64,000 nucleotides of DNA, taken from contig CM042091.1 of NCBI GenBank assembly GCA_023512835.1, positions 50,123,158-50,187,157 on the forward strand, given 5' to 3'. Origin of the DNA: Taxillus chinensis (Eukaryota; Streptophyta; Magnoliopsida; Santalales; Loranthaceae). Positions within the stretch are counted from its first letter, which is position 1. Each line of letters opens with the position of its first letter. The notes beneath the pieces were generated by a model. That model was not told the DNA's origin and searched no databases. It saw nothing but the letters and a program-made list of their open reading frames with translations. Of the stretch, positions 35,375 through 46,150 are shown piece by piece. Position numbers and translations under genes: made by a program.

Positions 35375-36087
35375 GTGATGCCCATGAAGCATAAAGATCC
35401 GGGCAGTTTTAATCTCCCTTGTGTGATTGGCAATGCACCGCAACAGCAGGCCCTATGTGATTTAGGGGTTAGCATCAATTTGATCTCCTTTGCTTTGTAC
35501 AAGCGGCTTGGGCTTAAGGGCATGAAGCCCACTTCCATATCATTGCGGTTTTTGACCGGTCTCTTGGAAGGCCTAAAGGGATCATTGAAGATGTGTTAGT
35601 CAAAGTGGGTTCCTTCATATTTCCAGCAGACTTTGTAGTTTTGGAGATGGAAGAAGATAGAGGAGTTCAAGCTACTCCTTGGAAGACCGTTTCTCGAACA
35701 GGTTGTGCATTGATTGATGTTGCTCAAGGGCAGCTAACTCGAGAATTAATGAGGAGACCTTAGTCTTCCACATGGGGAAGGCTTTGCAAGGTTAAGAGGA
35801 GGAGGACTGCCTTTGGGTTGAAGACCTTGAGGAATTGGTGGAAGATTACTTGGCGGAAGAAATTACCAACACCAATAATGGAGCCCTTCAGCTTATAGAA
35901 GCTCAACAAGATGAAGAGATATACTTGACAGTGAGGAAGATGAGCAAACTACAAACTCTTTGGAGCAAGCCGAGGAGGAGAAAGAAGATGACGTGCCTCT
36001 AGCTCCGAACCGAAGGAGCTACCTGGACACCTAAGGTATGAATTTCTAGACTCTACAAATAAATTCCCTGTCATTATTGCTTCTAAT
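35375..36087 (+). pseudogene. Protease region of element J
   Basis: 35375-35599 reads DPGSFNLPCVIGNAPQQQ and ALCDLGVSINLISFALYKRL. The active-site motif DLGVSIN is the Athila form (usually DLGAS) of the retroviral aspartic protease DTG. A stop in the window (35597) and frame changes break the gene before RT. The stretch 34900-35374 and the rest to 36087 is Glu/Lys-rich linker with no further domain recognised. Confidence 0.85.
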
Positions 36088-37607
36088 TTGAATGATGTGG
36101 AGTGTACTCAATTGCTAGAAGTCCTTAGGAAACACAAAAAGGCCCTAGGATGGAACATTGAAGACATTAGGGGTATTAGTCTAGGGATTTGCATGTATAA
36201 AATTTTGATGAATGATGATTTTAAACCCACTCTTGAAAGACAAAGAAGATTAAACCCTGCCATGAAAGAAGTTGTTGGAAAAGAAATTTTAAATGGAAAA
36301 ATGCAGGTATAATTTATGCTATTTCGAGATAGTGAGTGGGTGAGTCCATTGCATGTTGTGCCCAAGAAAGGGGGCATGACCGTGATTAAAAATGAGAAAA
36401 ATGAATTGATCCCATGTCGCACTCGACGGGGTGGAGAGTGTGTGTTGACTATAGAAAGCTGAACAAGGCTACTAGGAAAGATCATTTTCCTCTTCCTTTC
36501 ATTGACCAAATGTTGGATAGGTTAGCTGGCTATAGTCACTCTTGCTTTTTAGATGGCTATTCCGGGTATAATCAGATCATGGTTAAGCCCGAGGACCAAG
36601 AAAAGACCACCTTCACGTGCCATTTTGGCACATTTGCATTTAGGAGAATGCCATTTGGGCTTTGTAATGCCCCTGCCACCTTTCAAAGGTGTATGATGGC
36701 CATTTTTCAGGGTTTGGTTGAGGAGATCATGGAGGTCTTCATGGATGACTTCTCGGTGTTTGGTTCCTCCTACCAACAGTGCTTGAAAAATCTAGATGTG
36801 GTCTTAGAGAGATGTGAGGAGAAGGAACTAGTCCTAAATTGGGAGAAATGCCATTTCATGGTAACTGAGGGGATAGTTCTAGGGCACAAGGTGTCTGCAC
36901 ATGGTTTGGAGGTAGACAAGGCAAAAATCTCCACTATTGAGACTCGCCACCTCCAACCAATGAAAAAGGAGTGAGAAGTTTCCTTGGCCATGCTGGCTTT
37001 TATAGGAGATTCATTAAGGACTTCTCAAAAATTGCAAAACCCATGAGTAGGTTGTTAGAAAAAGACACAAGCTTTGAGTTTAATGCAGATTGCTTAGAAG
37101 CTTTCAACATCCTCAAGGGTAAGTTAGTCACTGCACCTGTTATAGTCACACCTGACTGGGCTCAGCCTTTTGAGCTAATGTGTGATGCGAGTGATTATGC
37201 TGTGGGGGGTCGTTTTAGGGCAAAGGCGAGAAAAGGTGTTTAGGGTCATTTACTATGCTAGTAAGACCTTAGATGATGCTCAACAGAACTATACCACCAC
37301 CGAGAAAGAGTTGCTAGTCGTGGTTTATGGTCGCAACAAGTTTAGACCCTACCTTTTGGGGTCTAAAGTCATTGTTTATACTGATCATGTTGCATTGAAA
37401 TATTTGTTTGCTAAAAAAGAAGCTAAGCCACGCTTGATTAGGTGGGTTCTCCTCTTACAGGAATTTGACCTTGAAATTAGAGACACAAAGGGAGCCCTAA
37501 ATTCTGTGGCTGATCACCTCTCCCGTGTGGAGAATGCACCTAAGTCTCTACCCATTGTAGATGACTTTCCTGATGAGAAGTTGTTTGAGGTGCATCATCT
37601 TCCTTAG
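36088..37607 (+). pseudogene. Reverse transcriptase and RNase H of element J
   Basis: The RT start HKKALGWNIEDIRGIS is at 36088-36312. After a frameshift, 36414-36974 carries CVDYRKLNKATRKDHFPLPF, DGYSGYNQI and FGLCNAPATFQRCMMAIFQG, then the intact catalytic FMDD (36738-36749, VFMDDFSVFGSS). This sequence set is diagnostic of the Athila/Tat branch. RNase H follows in two frames: FLGHAGFYRRFIKDFSKIAK and [14 protein letters not shown], then [20 protein letters not shown] and [12 protein letters not shown]. The stop at 36972 lies at the RT-RNase H junction. Confidence 0.94.
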
Positions 37608-37680
37608 TTTGTCGACATAGCAAATTATTTAGCCACCGGGTTCATACCCAAGCGGTTAGACTACCACCAGGAGAAAGAAA

Positions 37681-38884
37681 TTGGTAGTGGATGCTAAGAA
37701 ATTCATTTGGGAAGACCCAATTCTTTATAGGAGGTGTCCTGACCAAATCATAAGAAAGTGTGTCCTTGAGGAGGAGGTAGATGACATAATACATCATTGT
37801 CATGCATCACATTATGGGGGCCACTTTGGGGTGCAGAGAACCGTGGCTAAGATCATGCGGTGTGGCTTTTATTGGCCTCACAAGGTGAAAGACACCTATG
37901 TTTACATCAAAAAGTGTGATAGATGTCAAAGGGTAGGTGGTCTGTCTAGGAAAAATGAGATGCCCTTAACTGGAATCCTTCCAGTTGAAATTTTTGACAT
38001 TTGGGGCATTGACTTCATGGGGCCATTCCCTAATTTCGATGGGTATTCATACATTTTTGCTGGATGTGGATTATGTGTCTAAGTGGGTAGAAGCTATTCC
38101 TACTAGAGTGAATGATGCTAGGGTTGTGACTCACTTCCTTACTAGGAACATCTTTAGCCGTTTTGGGACACCAAGGGCTATAATCGATGATGAGGGTAGT
38201 CATTTCCGCAACAAATTGTTTGACAAATTATTGAACAAGTATGGTGTCACTCATAGGAAGTCTTTAGCTTACCACCCACAAGCTAATGGACAAGCGAAGT
38301 GTCCAACAAAGAAATTAAGGCCATTTTAGAGAAAACTGTTGGAGCCAATAGGAAAGATTGGTCTCAAAGGCTTGATGAAGCCTTATGGGCATATAGGACA
38401 GCTTACAAAACTCCCATTGGGATGTCACCTTACCGTATTCTATATGGTAAGGCATGTCACTTGTTGTGGAACTAGAACACAAGGCTCATTGGGCCTTGAA
38501 GAAGTTAAATTTTAACCCACAAGAGATCAAGGAGCTTAGGATGACTCAATTAATTGAGTTAGATGAGTTTAGGCTGGATGCCTATGATAGTGCTAAATTT
38601 TACAAAGAAAGAACTAAGAAATGGCATGATAGGCAACTCAATAATGAACCTTTAACCTTAGGACAGAAAGTTCTTCTATTTAACATAAGGTTGAGGCTAT
38701 TTCCTGGAAAATTAAGGTCCAAGTGGATGGGACCTTTTGTGATAGTTGATAAGAAGCCATATGGGAGCTTTGAGCTCCAAGTTGTAGATGGCAAGAAATT
38801 TTGGGTGAATGGCAACAGATGAAACCATACTTTGATTCAACTCAGAGGGAGATAGTTGATTCCCTCTCTTTCACCATTGCATGA
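37681..38884 (+). pseudogene. Integrase of element J
   Basis: Zinc finger HCHASHYGGHFGVQ with CDRCQRVG (37790-37940). The core has IDFMGPFPNFDGYSY (first Asp), then after a frame change TPRAIIDDEGSHFRNKLFD (second Asp) and [12 protein letters not shown] one-base deletion at about 38296 removes the Glu codon from the reading frame. The C-terminal part at 38454-38822 ends with LRSKWMGPFVIVDKKPYGSF and QVVDGKKFWVNG, typical of Athila. With one more frame change the reading runs to a TGA at 38882-38884. Confidence 0.92.
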
Positions 38885-39727
38885 TCATAACCGAAAGTCT
38901 AGCTACGAGACTTTAAATAAAGCGCTAGTTGGGAGGCAACCCAATATTTATTGCTATTTTATGTTATTTTCTTTTATTTGTTTTATTCAATAAATTTGTT
39001 TGCAAGCTAACCATTGTGCAGGAGACTTTGCTTCTTCCTTAACTAACCATTTGCAGGATGAGCAAATTATTGGGTCCTGAACTTGTGGAATTATTTTTAA
39101 AGTCAAAGTCAAGGAGCAAGGAGCAAGTGAAGCCCAAAAGTGCTTGAAGATGGGCTCAAACAATTCACGTGCAAGACTTAAACATGGTCCATAATGCACA
39201 AGCAACAAAGTGGAGAAATTTGGGCCAGTTTGGGCCTGAACGTGAATTTGCACGTGAATTGCCCAATTCACGTGCACCTCCTTTTGAGCTGTAACTTTCT
39301 GGAATGGTAGATGAAGACCATGTGAATCACGTTTACTCTTGCACGCGAATTGCTAGCTGTCATATGGTGGCTCAAAAATGCAAAATACTGATTTTAACCC
39401 TCCTAGAAGCTTCAAACAATTCACGTGCGAAGGGACTATTGCTTGCCGGCTAAGGGGGACCCACCACCAAAGTTTGGGACGATTCGACCTGCACGCCAAT
39501 TCAACCAATTCACGTGCAAGGGCTATTTTGGTCGAACACTCGAAAAGTTAGGGGCACGTGTATCACGCCAATTAGAGCATCGTTCCTTCGCACGCTATAT
39601 AAGGAGAGGCCATCTTCAAAGGCTTCCACACCAAAATCACTCCAGATCCGAGTATTAGAGAAACTCGCCCTTTTGCTCTCTTGCTCTTCGGTTTTCTGCT
39701 CTTTGTTCTTATTTTCTCATTCCAAAG
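38885..39727 (+). promoter_or_regulatory. Region between pol and ORF3 of element J, possible internal promoter
   Basis: No gene. From 39160 it carries several CACGTG boxes (39166, 39251, 39269, 39422, 39511, 39555). The part around 39251-39350 resembles the G-box module of the K and J LTRs in inverted orientation (CACGTGAATT...CACGTGCACCTC, then GTAACTTTCTGGAATGGTAGATGAAGACCATG). TATATAAGGAGAGG at 39596 lies 132 bp before the ORF3 start codon. This looks like an internal promoter for ORF3; that is an inference. Confidence 0.6.
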
Positions 39728-41105
39728 ATGGTGCGCACAAGGAGGACCGGCCAGGAGGAGGTGCACTCACCTAGTCCGACAGCCCAACCTGAGGAGGAGA
39801 TACTCTTGGGGCATGCTCTTGATATGCAAGCTTTGGAGGCTTCGTAGCCGGGGCTGGGCTAGAGAGGTGGCTCTTAAAATTCAAAATCTGGGATTACAAA
39901 GGTTAGCATCGCCCTGCCCAGCTATTTCCTATTCTGCCCTACAAGAATTCTATGCATCTGTCTCTGGGAGTGAGGATGAACTGATAGGGGTCGTGCAAGG
40001 GGTTTATGTTAGAATTACCCCTGAAATTATTAGACATTGCTTTAACCTCCCTGTACCTAGTGATAGCTTCCCTCAACTAAGCCTAGGAGAATTTGGTACT
40101 GCATGCAACTATGCTAGAAAATTTCAAAGTCGAAGGCGTATACCAAGAATGGTTTTGTTGGAAAATTTAGATGCCTAGCTTACCTGGTAGGGAAATGCTT
40201 ATTGATTCGGACCAGTGGGCTAGATAGTGTGCCTAAGCCACACCTGGAGTTCATGTATAGCATTGATCATATGCTAAATGTGGATTGGGCCACTACCATT
40301 TTTAAATGGTGGAAGAAAAACTCCTCAAAGCAGATAAATGGCAGACTTTTGTGTGTGATATTTCAAAGCATGCCTGCTTTGCATTTTTCCTCCATGGAGA
40401 GCATTACTTTTCCTTCTCACTGGGTGTTAAGAGTATTGCATGCTGAAGGAGGTTTGGGGGGTCGTACCAGAGGTCATTGGGCAACCAATGTTCCTCCTCC
40501 ATCACAGCCTGCTAGGCACAGTGTTCATGTGGAGCGATCCGCGGACTTTGCAAGGGAAACCTCTCCTCATTTGGATCAAAGGAAGCAGACTCTATACGAG
40601 ACTCACCGCCATGTACATGCGGTTTAATGTACACAAAGAAGATATTTTCAATTTCTTTCAAGGCATTAGTGGGCAAGTAGTGAGCGAAGTGGAGGTCATC
40701 AATTGGGCGATCACTAATGGGCACATCACTAGTGCCCAATTTAAAGAATTAATGGCTCTCATCTCCTGGAGACCAACAAGCTACCTCACAACCTAGAACC
40801 AGGGCATGGGAGGCCCCGGATGTAGCTGCTCATGCATCGCCTAGAGCATGGGAAGCCCCGAAGCTCCTCCCGCCGCAGCCCATCGAAGCTTGGAGGCAAG
40901 AAACACAGCAGCTCAGGGGAGGCAAATGCCGGAACCCGGCGCGACGTGGAAGCCCTGAGGGAGGACAATAAAGAAGTTAAAGGCCTCCTAGGCAAAATCC
41001 TGGAAGGCCTTGAGCAAGAGGAAAGCATCAAAACGTTCTCCTATAGTGGAGATATCCGATGAAGAACCCTCTCCATCCCCCGAAGATTCTTATCCAGCCC
41101 AGGCA
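39728..41105 (+). pseudogene. ORF3 of element J, N-terminal part
   Basis: ATG at 39728 (MVRTRRTGQEEVHSPSPTAQ) follows a TATATAA box. After a frame change 39880-40178 reads FYASVSGSEDELIGVV and QGVYVRITPEIIRHCFNLP. This is the same segment as in ORF3 of copia elements A and B, and it resembles a domain of plant transposon-associated proteins. 40202-40796 continues (SIDHMLNVDWATTIFKWWKK, SSMESITFPSHWVLRVLH), followed by a Pro/Ser-rich linker (about 40800-41105). Some Athila elements have an env-like gene here. No clear signal peptide or transmembrane run was seen. It is cut at 41105 by element K and resumes at 50145. Confidence 0.75.
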
Positions 41106-41189
41106 TGTAAGGACCCGTACCTTGAGTTAGTCACGTTTTGCCTTCGAGTAGAGTTTTTCTAGATTTTGACCTAGTGAATGGACTCTAAT

Positions 41190-41614
41190 GAATTCACGTG
41201 CAAAAGGAAAGATGCTTAGAATGATGTCCTCTATCTACCACGAAGTTTCCAGGCCAAATGGACGTGTATGTGAGGTGCACGTGAAATGGGTCCAATTCAC
41301 GTGCAAGTGTGGTTGTCTTCTACATGATGCAAGGAGGCTAGGGGTGAAGTTTGAGCACATTTGGAGTGCATTTGGAGTTGCACGTGAATTGGGGAATTCA
41401 CGTGCAAATTGGCGTGCAGGCATGTTTTTGCATGGTTACCTTGGTTTTGTCATTCTAATCATCTTTTCCCAAAGGACCATGTTGGAATTGTGAATATTTT
41501 GGTGTGTATGGATGTGGAAAGGTCATAGCTTGTTCCATCAAAACTACGTCGTTTTGATCTTTGGGATTCACTTAATCAAAACTACGTCGTTTTGATGTTG
41601 TGTTGTCTATATAA
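41190..41614 (+). promoter_or_regulatory. G-box palindrome promoter module in the LTR of K
   Basis: Two inverted pairs of CACGTG flanked by AATT arms, then two 22-bp near-palindromes directly before the TATA box. The module is shared with the Athila-type LTRs of this window but not with the copia LTRs. Proposed U3 enhancer and core promoter. Confidence 0.75.
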
Positions 41615-41667
41615 GGAGGAGAAGCCCCTCTGTTTTAGGTTTAGGGTTTGTTGCTCCACCAGCCGTC

Positions 41668-41670
<3 letters not shown>

Positions 41671-41719
<49 letters not shown>
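41671..41719 (+). repeat. GA microsatellite in the 5' LTR of K
   Basis: A pure GA run of about 49 bp shortly after the TATA box. The matching run in the 3' LTR (48957-49021) is about 65 bp, so the two LTRs have diverged by slippage since insertion. Confidence 0.95.
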
Positions 41720-41722
<3 letters not shown>

Positions 41723-42207
41723 AGGAGAGCTTCTGGTGGCTGCCGGAGCGTCTTGCGTGGGTGGTCGGAGTCTTGCGTGGAAGCGGGAGCAGGAGAACAC
41801 ACAAGGTAGGGGTTCTGTTCTTCCTAAATCCTCCTCTGTCCTAGGGTTCTAGGGCAGATTATGGGTTATATCTGTTATATATACATATGTAATCCATATA
41901 GGTGTGATCTCCTATATGGATGTTGGCCTTCAATGGCATTTTGGTGTGATTTTGTTGTTGGGTGGTCGGTGCATGTTACATGTTCGATGAAATGCCTGTG
42001 TGAATATTGCTGTGTATATATGCCCAGGACATGTTTGATAATAAGCCTTGTGTGGCTGGACTTGTGATTTGGTGTATGTATGCATGCTTGGGTGTTTGTT
42101 CTATTGCCTGAATGGCTGGGTTTGTGCACTTGTGAACGGGTGCACACCAAGTGTTTGGCTTTATGCTTGAGTGACCGTGGTGTGTGTTGTGTGCATGACT
42201 GTGTCAT

Positions 42208-42340
42208 CTGGCCTGAAGAGGCGGTTAAACTACTTTGCCTGAGAGGCGGTTAAACCAGTGGCCTGAAGAGGCGGTTAAACTACTTTGCCTGAGAGGCGGT
42301 TAAATCGAGGGCCTGAAGAGGCGGTTAAACTACTTGCTTG
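42208..42340 (+). repeat. GCGGTTAAA minisatellite in the K-family LTR
   Basis: Alternating units GGCCTGAAGAGGCGGTTAAA and TTGCCTGAGAGGCGGTTAAA, five copies here. It also occurs at 49510-49640, 18570-18690 and, reversed, around 17470-17500 and 19180-19280. Copy number varies between LTRs. Confidence 0.9.
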
Positions 42341-42846
42341 AGATGTGTTTTGTTAGCCTTGTGTGGCGGTGGAAGATTGTAATTGTTGATGTGGTTGTTA
42401 TTATGTCTGTTGAAATTATTGTAACACGACACCGCACTTGTACACATGGCATGTAGATGCTAGGAGCATGGGATGGGTTGGGGAGACATGATCCCTACCG
42501 AGCCGTGGTTGCTCACCCCTCCTACTTGTGTTTGTTTGTTTTCCAGGGACTTACAGGCGTTAGGTGGATACACCAAGGTGGAAGACCATAATTATTTTTA
42601 CTCTCTTCCATTTATGTTTTGTTTTTCTTATGGGAATTGATGTAACCCCAGTGGGGATGGGATTGGAAAGGATTTTGTTGTAATGAACTGGTTTGGATTG
42701 CTTTTATGAACATTACTTTCTTGAATGTTGTGGATGTTTAAAATGTGATATTCTTGGTTTGTATCCTAACCCCTTTACCCTCCGTGTGGGTAAAAGGGGA
42801 GTCACGTACCGGTTTCCTCGGGTTGGAAATCCGGGGCGTGACAATA

Positions 42847-42862
42847 TGGTATCAGAGCATGG
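42847..42862 (+). promoter_or_regulatory. Primer-binding site of element K
   Basis: TGGTATCAGAGCATGG lies three bases after the LTR and matches the usual initiator-Met tRNA complement. Confidence 0.92.
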
Positions 42863-43271
42863 TCTAGTTGGCCTAGGGTAGTGGGCGGACCTGGTTATCC
42901 TAAGTCCTTTGGAGGAGCCTGGAGGGACATGCCTGATCAACATGGTCCTCTTTGAGCCTCCAAGGTGTACTTAGGGTAGTCCGGTCTTGTGGTAGGATTT
43001 GCATGCATTAGCATTAGGGCACTAGTTGCATTTGCTATGAATGTATGCTAAACCGTGGATAAAATCATATGATTAAGTGAAATGTCATATGATTAAGTGA
43101 AATGTGCAACTCGATTTGTTTTGCAATGTGTCTTGAATCGTGCAATGTGATTGATGCAATGTATGTGTGTAATGTCATGTGATAGTGGAATTGATCAGGT
43201 GGGGTAGAGGTAGTGACGCGATAGATTATAAAATTGTTTTGACGTTGTGCTTCTTACTTCGTGTAGTAAGA

Positions 43272-44690
43272 ATGCCGCCGAGGAGAGTGACACGTGCATC
43301 CGGGGCAGTGGCTGATGAGTCATCTGCCCATGAGGGTCCGGGTGCGGGACCGTCCGTTGGAGGGCATGCGTTGTTACTGGCACGCCTACAAAAAGGCATC
43401 CGGCTGGAGGTACGAGAGCTACGGGAGCGACTCTGGCAGGACGTTCGGGAGGAGGTGCGCCGTGAGATGGCAAGACAAGAGGTGGTGCCACCATCACCAC
43501 CACCAGTGGGAGAGCTGCCTCGTGAGCATAAGAGTTCGCCGGGTGGTGTACCAACTCGTGCGAGAGGATGACGTGGTGACACGGTTCCGAAAGGAACAAC
43601 CTCCGCGATTCAAGGGGGAAGGTGAACCCGTGGTAGCTGAACAGTGGTTGAGGCAGATCGAGCATGTGTTCTCCTTTCTCCTGCCCCGGGAGGAGGATAA
43701 GGTGCGACTGGCAATTCGGCAACTGGAGGGGGATGCTTTGGAGTGGTGGACGAGTTTTGCGGGGAGTCGTGCGGTGCAACTCATGCTTTGGGAGGAGTTC
43801 TTGCAACTCTTCCATGATGAGTTCTTCCCGGAATCGGTGAGATGGCGGAAGAGGGAAGAATTCGGCGGTTTAAAGCAGGGATCCAGGACGGTACCTGAGT
43901 ATGAGCGGGAGTTCCTGGAGCTTGAGTAGGTTTGCTCCTGAGATCGTGGCAAGGGAGGACCTGAAGGCCCACAAGTTCACTTTGGGCCTTAGGCCAGCCC
44001 TTAGGCAGAGGGTGGCAATCCTACGCTTGAGGACCTATGCCGAGGCCGTGGAGATGGCCCGTATAGCCGAGAGAGAGCCGGATGATGGGAGGCAGGCCCA
44101 TCGGGGTCGCCAGTTGCGAGTGGGCCTGATCGAGATGCAGGGTCCAAGAGGCTCAAGACGGAGGAGAGTGATAGCAGTTCTTTTCGCAGTCGGGGTCGGA
44201 CATCTATGAACCCCGGGAGGTTCACCTTTGGCGGCGGAAGATAGGGTGGTCCGTCTGGGAGTCTACCTAGCACTGTCATTCGTTGTGGAGAGCAGGGTCA
44301 CTTCAAAGGGGAGTGCCCCAAGAAGGACCGGCGATGCAACAACCGTGGACGAGAGGGCTATTTGCGCCGGGTTTGCGGGAGTGGCAACAGGGGAGCGGGG
44401 GGCATGGCATCCGGCGTGAGGAGTGATGCTAGCTTCCGTGCACCAGCCGAGAGACCAGCTCGTCGGTGGCAAGAGCCAGCCAGCAGATCCGGTCGGACCC
44501 GACCCCAAGGGGAGGCCGGAGCGGTACGAGATCGAGGCCGGAGGCAACCTTAGCGGGAAGCGTCCGGTGAGTGAGCCGACCAAGTGGCACAGGCCAAGGA
44601 AGGGTGTTTGCGCCTGGAGGCGACGTACCAGGAGGAGGCCGAGCTACCACCCCCACCAGCGAGGGTGGAGCAGGACCATCGGTGGTTAAA
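43272..44690 (+). pseudogene. Gag of element K
   Basis: ATG at 43272 starts MPPRRVTRASGAVADESS, the usual basic start of Tekay gag. After a frameshift near 43560 the capsid domain follows (RFRKEQPPRFKGEGEPVVAE, LRQIEHVFSFL, LEWWTSFAGSRAVQLMLWEE), to a stop at 43927. It continues in another frame (REDLKAHKFTLGLRPALRQR). A zinc knuckle CGEQGHFKGECPK is readable near 44284, its first Cys part shifted by one base. The tail to about 44690 is Arg/Gly-rich. At least three frame changes inactivate it. Confidence 0.9.
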
Positions 44691-44699
44691 GGTACCCTC

Positions 44700-46150
44700 T
44701 TGATTTCCCGTACGTTGGCTTCTCGTTCTTTTTGATACGGGTGCATCGTGTTCCTTCACCGCCGAGCTTCTTATTGATGGCTTGGGGTTAGCTTGTGTGG
44801 AGGCCGCAAGGCCCCTAGTTGTGGAGTCTCCGGTGGGGAGGCATGATTGAGGTACGGCGTGTGTGTCGTGGATTGTGTGTTAACCATAGGCGAGGTGGAG
44901 CCGAGTTTTGACTTGCATGTGATGCCCTTGCGTACTTTTGACCCTGATCTTGGGTATGGATTGGCTTATGGCTTTCCAAGCCAAGATAGACTATTACCGG
45001 CGGCGTGTATCCTTCGTGACACCTGCAGGGACCTCTTGCACCCTGCAGGGGGAGTGGGACCGTGAGGCGAGTCGAACCGGGCCGGTGATGGACCAGTGGG
45101 GTGCCATTACCCACAGGTTGGCAGCCCTGACCTTTGCTGAGGAGGGTAAGGCGGAGAAGAGGGTGTGGCCCGCTGTGGTGGACCAATTTCAGGATGTTTT
45201 TCCTGAGGAGTTGAGGAGTTTGCCACCTAAGAGGAGTGTGGAGTTCACCATTGAGTTGGTGCCGGGGATGGGTCCGATTTCCCAAGTAGCGTATCGCATG
45301 GGGCCAGCCGAGCTGAGGGAGCTGCAGAGGCAAATCGAGGAGTTGGTGGGCCAAGGGTATATCAGACCGAGTACCTCACCTTGGGGTGCTCCGGTGCTTT
45401 TTGCTAAGAAGGCCGATGGCACGCTTCGTCTCTACATCGACTACAGGAAGTCGAATTCAGTGGATCGTGAAGAACAAGTACCCGTTGCCTCGGATAGATG
45501 ACCTGTTTGACCAGTTGAGTGGGGCCCAGTGGTTTTCCAAAATAGATTTATGGTCGGGGTATCACCAGCTCAGGGTTAGGGAGGAGGACATCCCTAAGAC
45601 AGCTTTTCGGTGCAGGTATGGGCATTATGAGTGGATAGTGATGCCTTTCGGGCTCACTAATGCGCCAGCGGTGTTCATGCACTTGATGAACCAAGTCTTT
45701 GCCCCATACTTAGACTCGTTCGTGGTGGTGTTTATCAACGATATCTTGGTGTATTCCAAGACCGAGAAGGAGCATGTGGAGCACTTGGCAACAGTGTTGC
45801 AAACCTTGAGGGACCAAGCTGTTTGCTAAGTTTAGCAAGTGTGAGTTTTGGCTGCAGGAGGTTCACTTTCTTGGCCATGTGGTGTCAGTGAGGGGGTTAG
45901 GGTGGACCCGGCCAAGATTGAGGCCGTGGCATCGTGGGCGAGGCCAACCAACGTTTTTGAGATCCGTAGTTTTCTTGGCTTGGCGGGGTACTATCGTCGT
46001 TTTGTCGAGGGGTTCTCCCGTTTGGCGGCTCCTATGACAGCGTTGACTCGGAAGGGCGTGAAGTTCGATTGGACCGACAAGTGTCGGCAGGCGTTTGAGA
46101 CTCTCAAAACCCGTTTGACCACCGCACCCTGTGTTGAGGTTGCCTAGGGA
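44700..46150 (+). pseudogene. Protease and reverse transcriptase of element K
   Basis: The protease has VLFDTGASCSF (about 44724-44756) and [20 protein letters not shown] (about 44955). RT frame 44938-45501 carries [36 protein letters not shown] and [19 protein letters not shown] frameshift near 45455 leads to [20 protein letters not shown] and [18 protein letters not shown]. The catalytic motif reads FIND (45731-45742) instead of the usual FIDD or YIDD, so one catalytic Asp is Asn. Further frame changes near 45828 precede the RNase H connection ([17 protein letters not shown]). Even without the frameshifts this polymerase would be expected to be inactive. Confidence 0.92.

Larger units (their letters stand above)
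41106..42843 (+). repeat. 5' LTR of element K
   Basis: Contains CACGTG pairs (41278-41303, 41381-41404), two ATCAAAAC-N6-GTTTTGAT elements (41537-41558, 41575-41596), TATATAA (41608-41614), a 49-bp GA tract (41671-41719), and the GCGGTTAAA minisatellite (about 42208-42340). Confidence 0.97.

Noticed and set aside
39728..41105. Athila env-like gene with membrane segments
   Set aside because: No convincing signal peptide or transmembrane run could be read; the Ulp1-like C-terminus and the VQGVYVRITPE segment point elsewhere. Not fully excluded because of frame breaks.
41582..41852. Frames with long Arg-Glu or Ser-Leu repeats at the GA tracts (also 48868-49155)
   Set aside because: Translations of a GA microsatellite inside an LTR, not genes.
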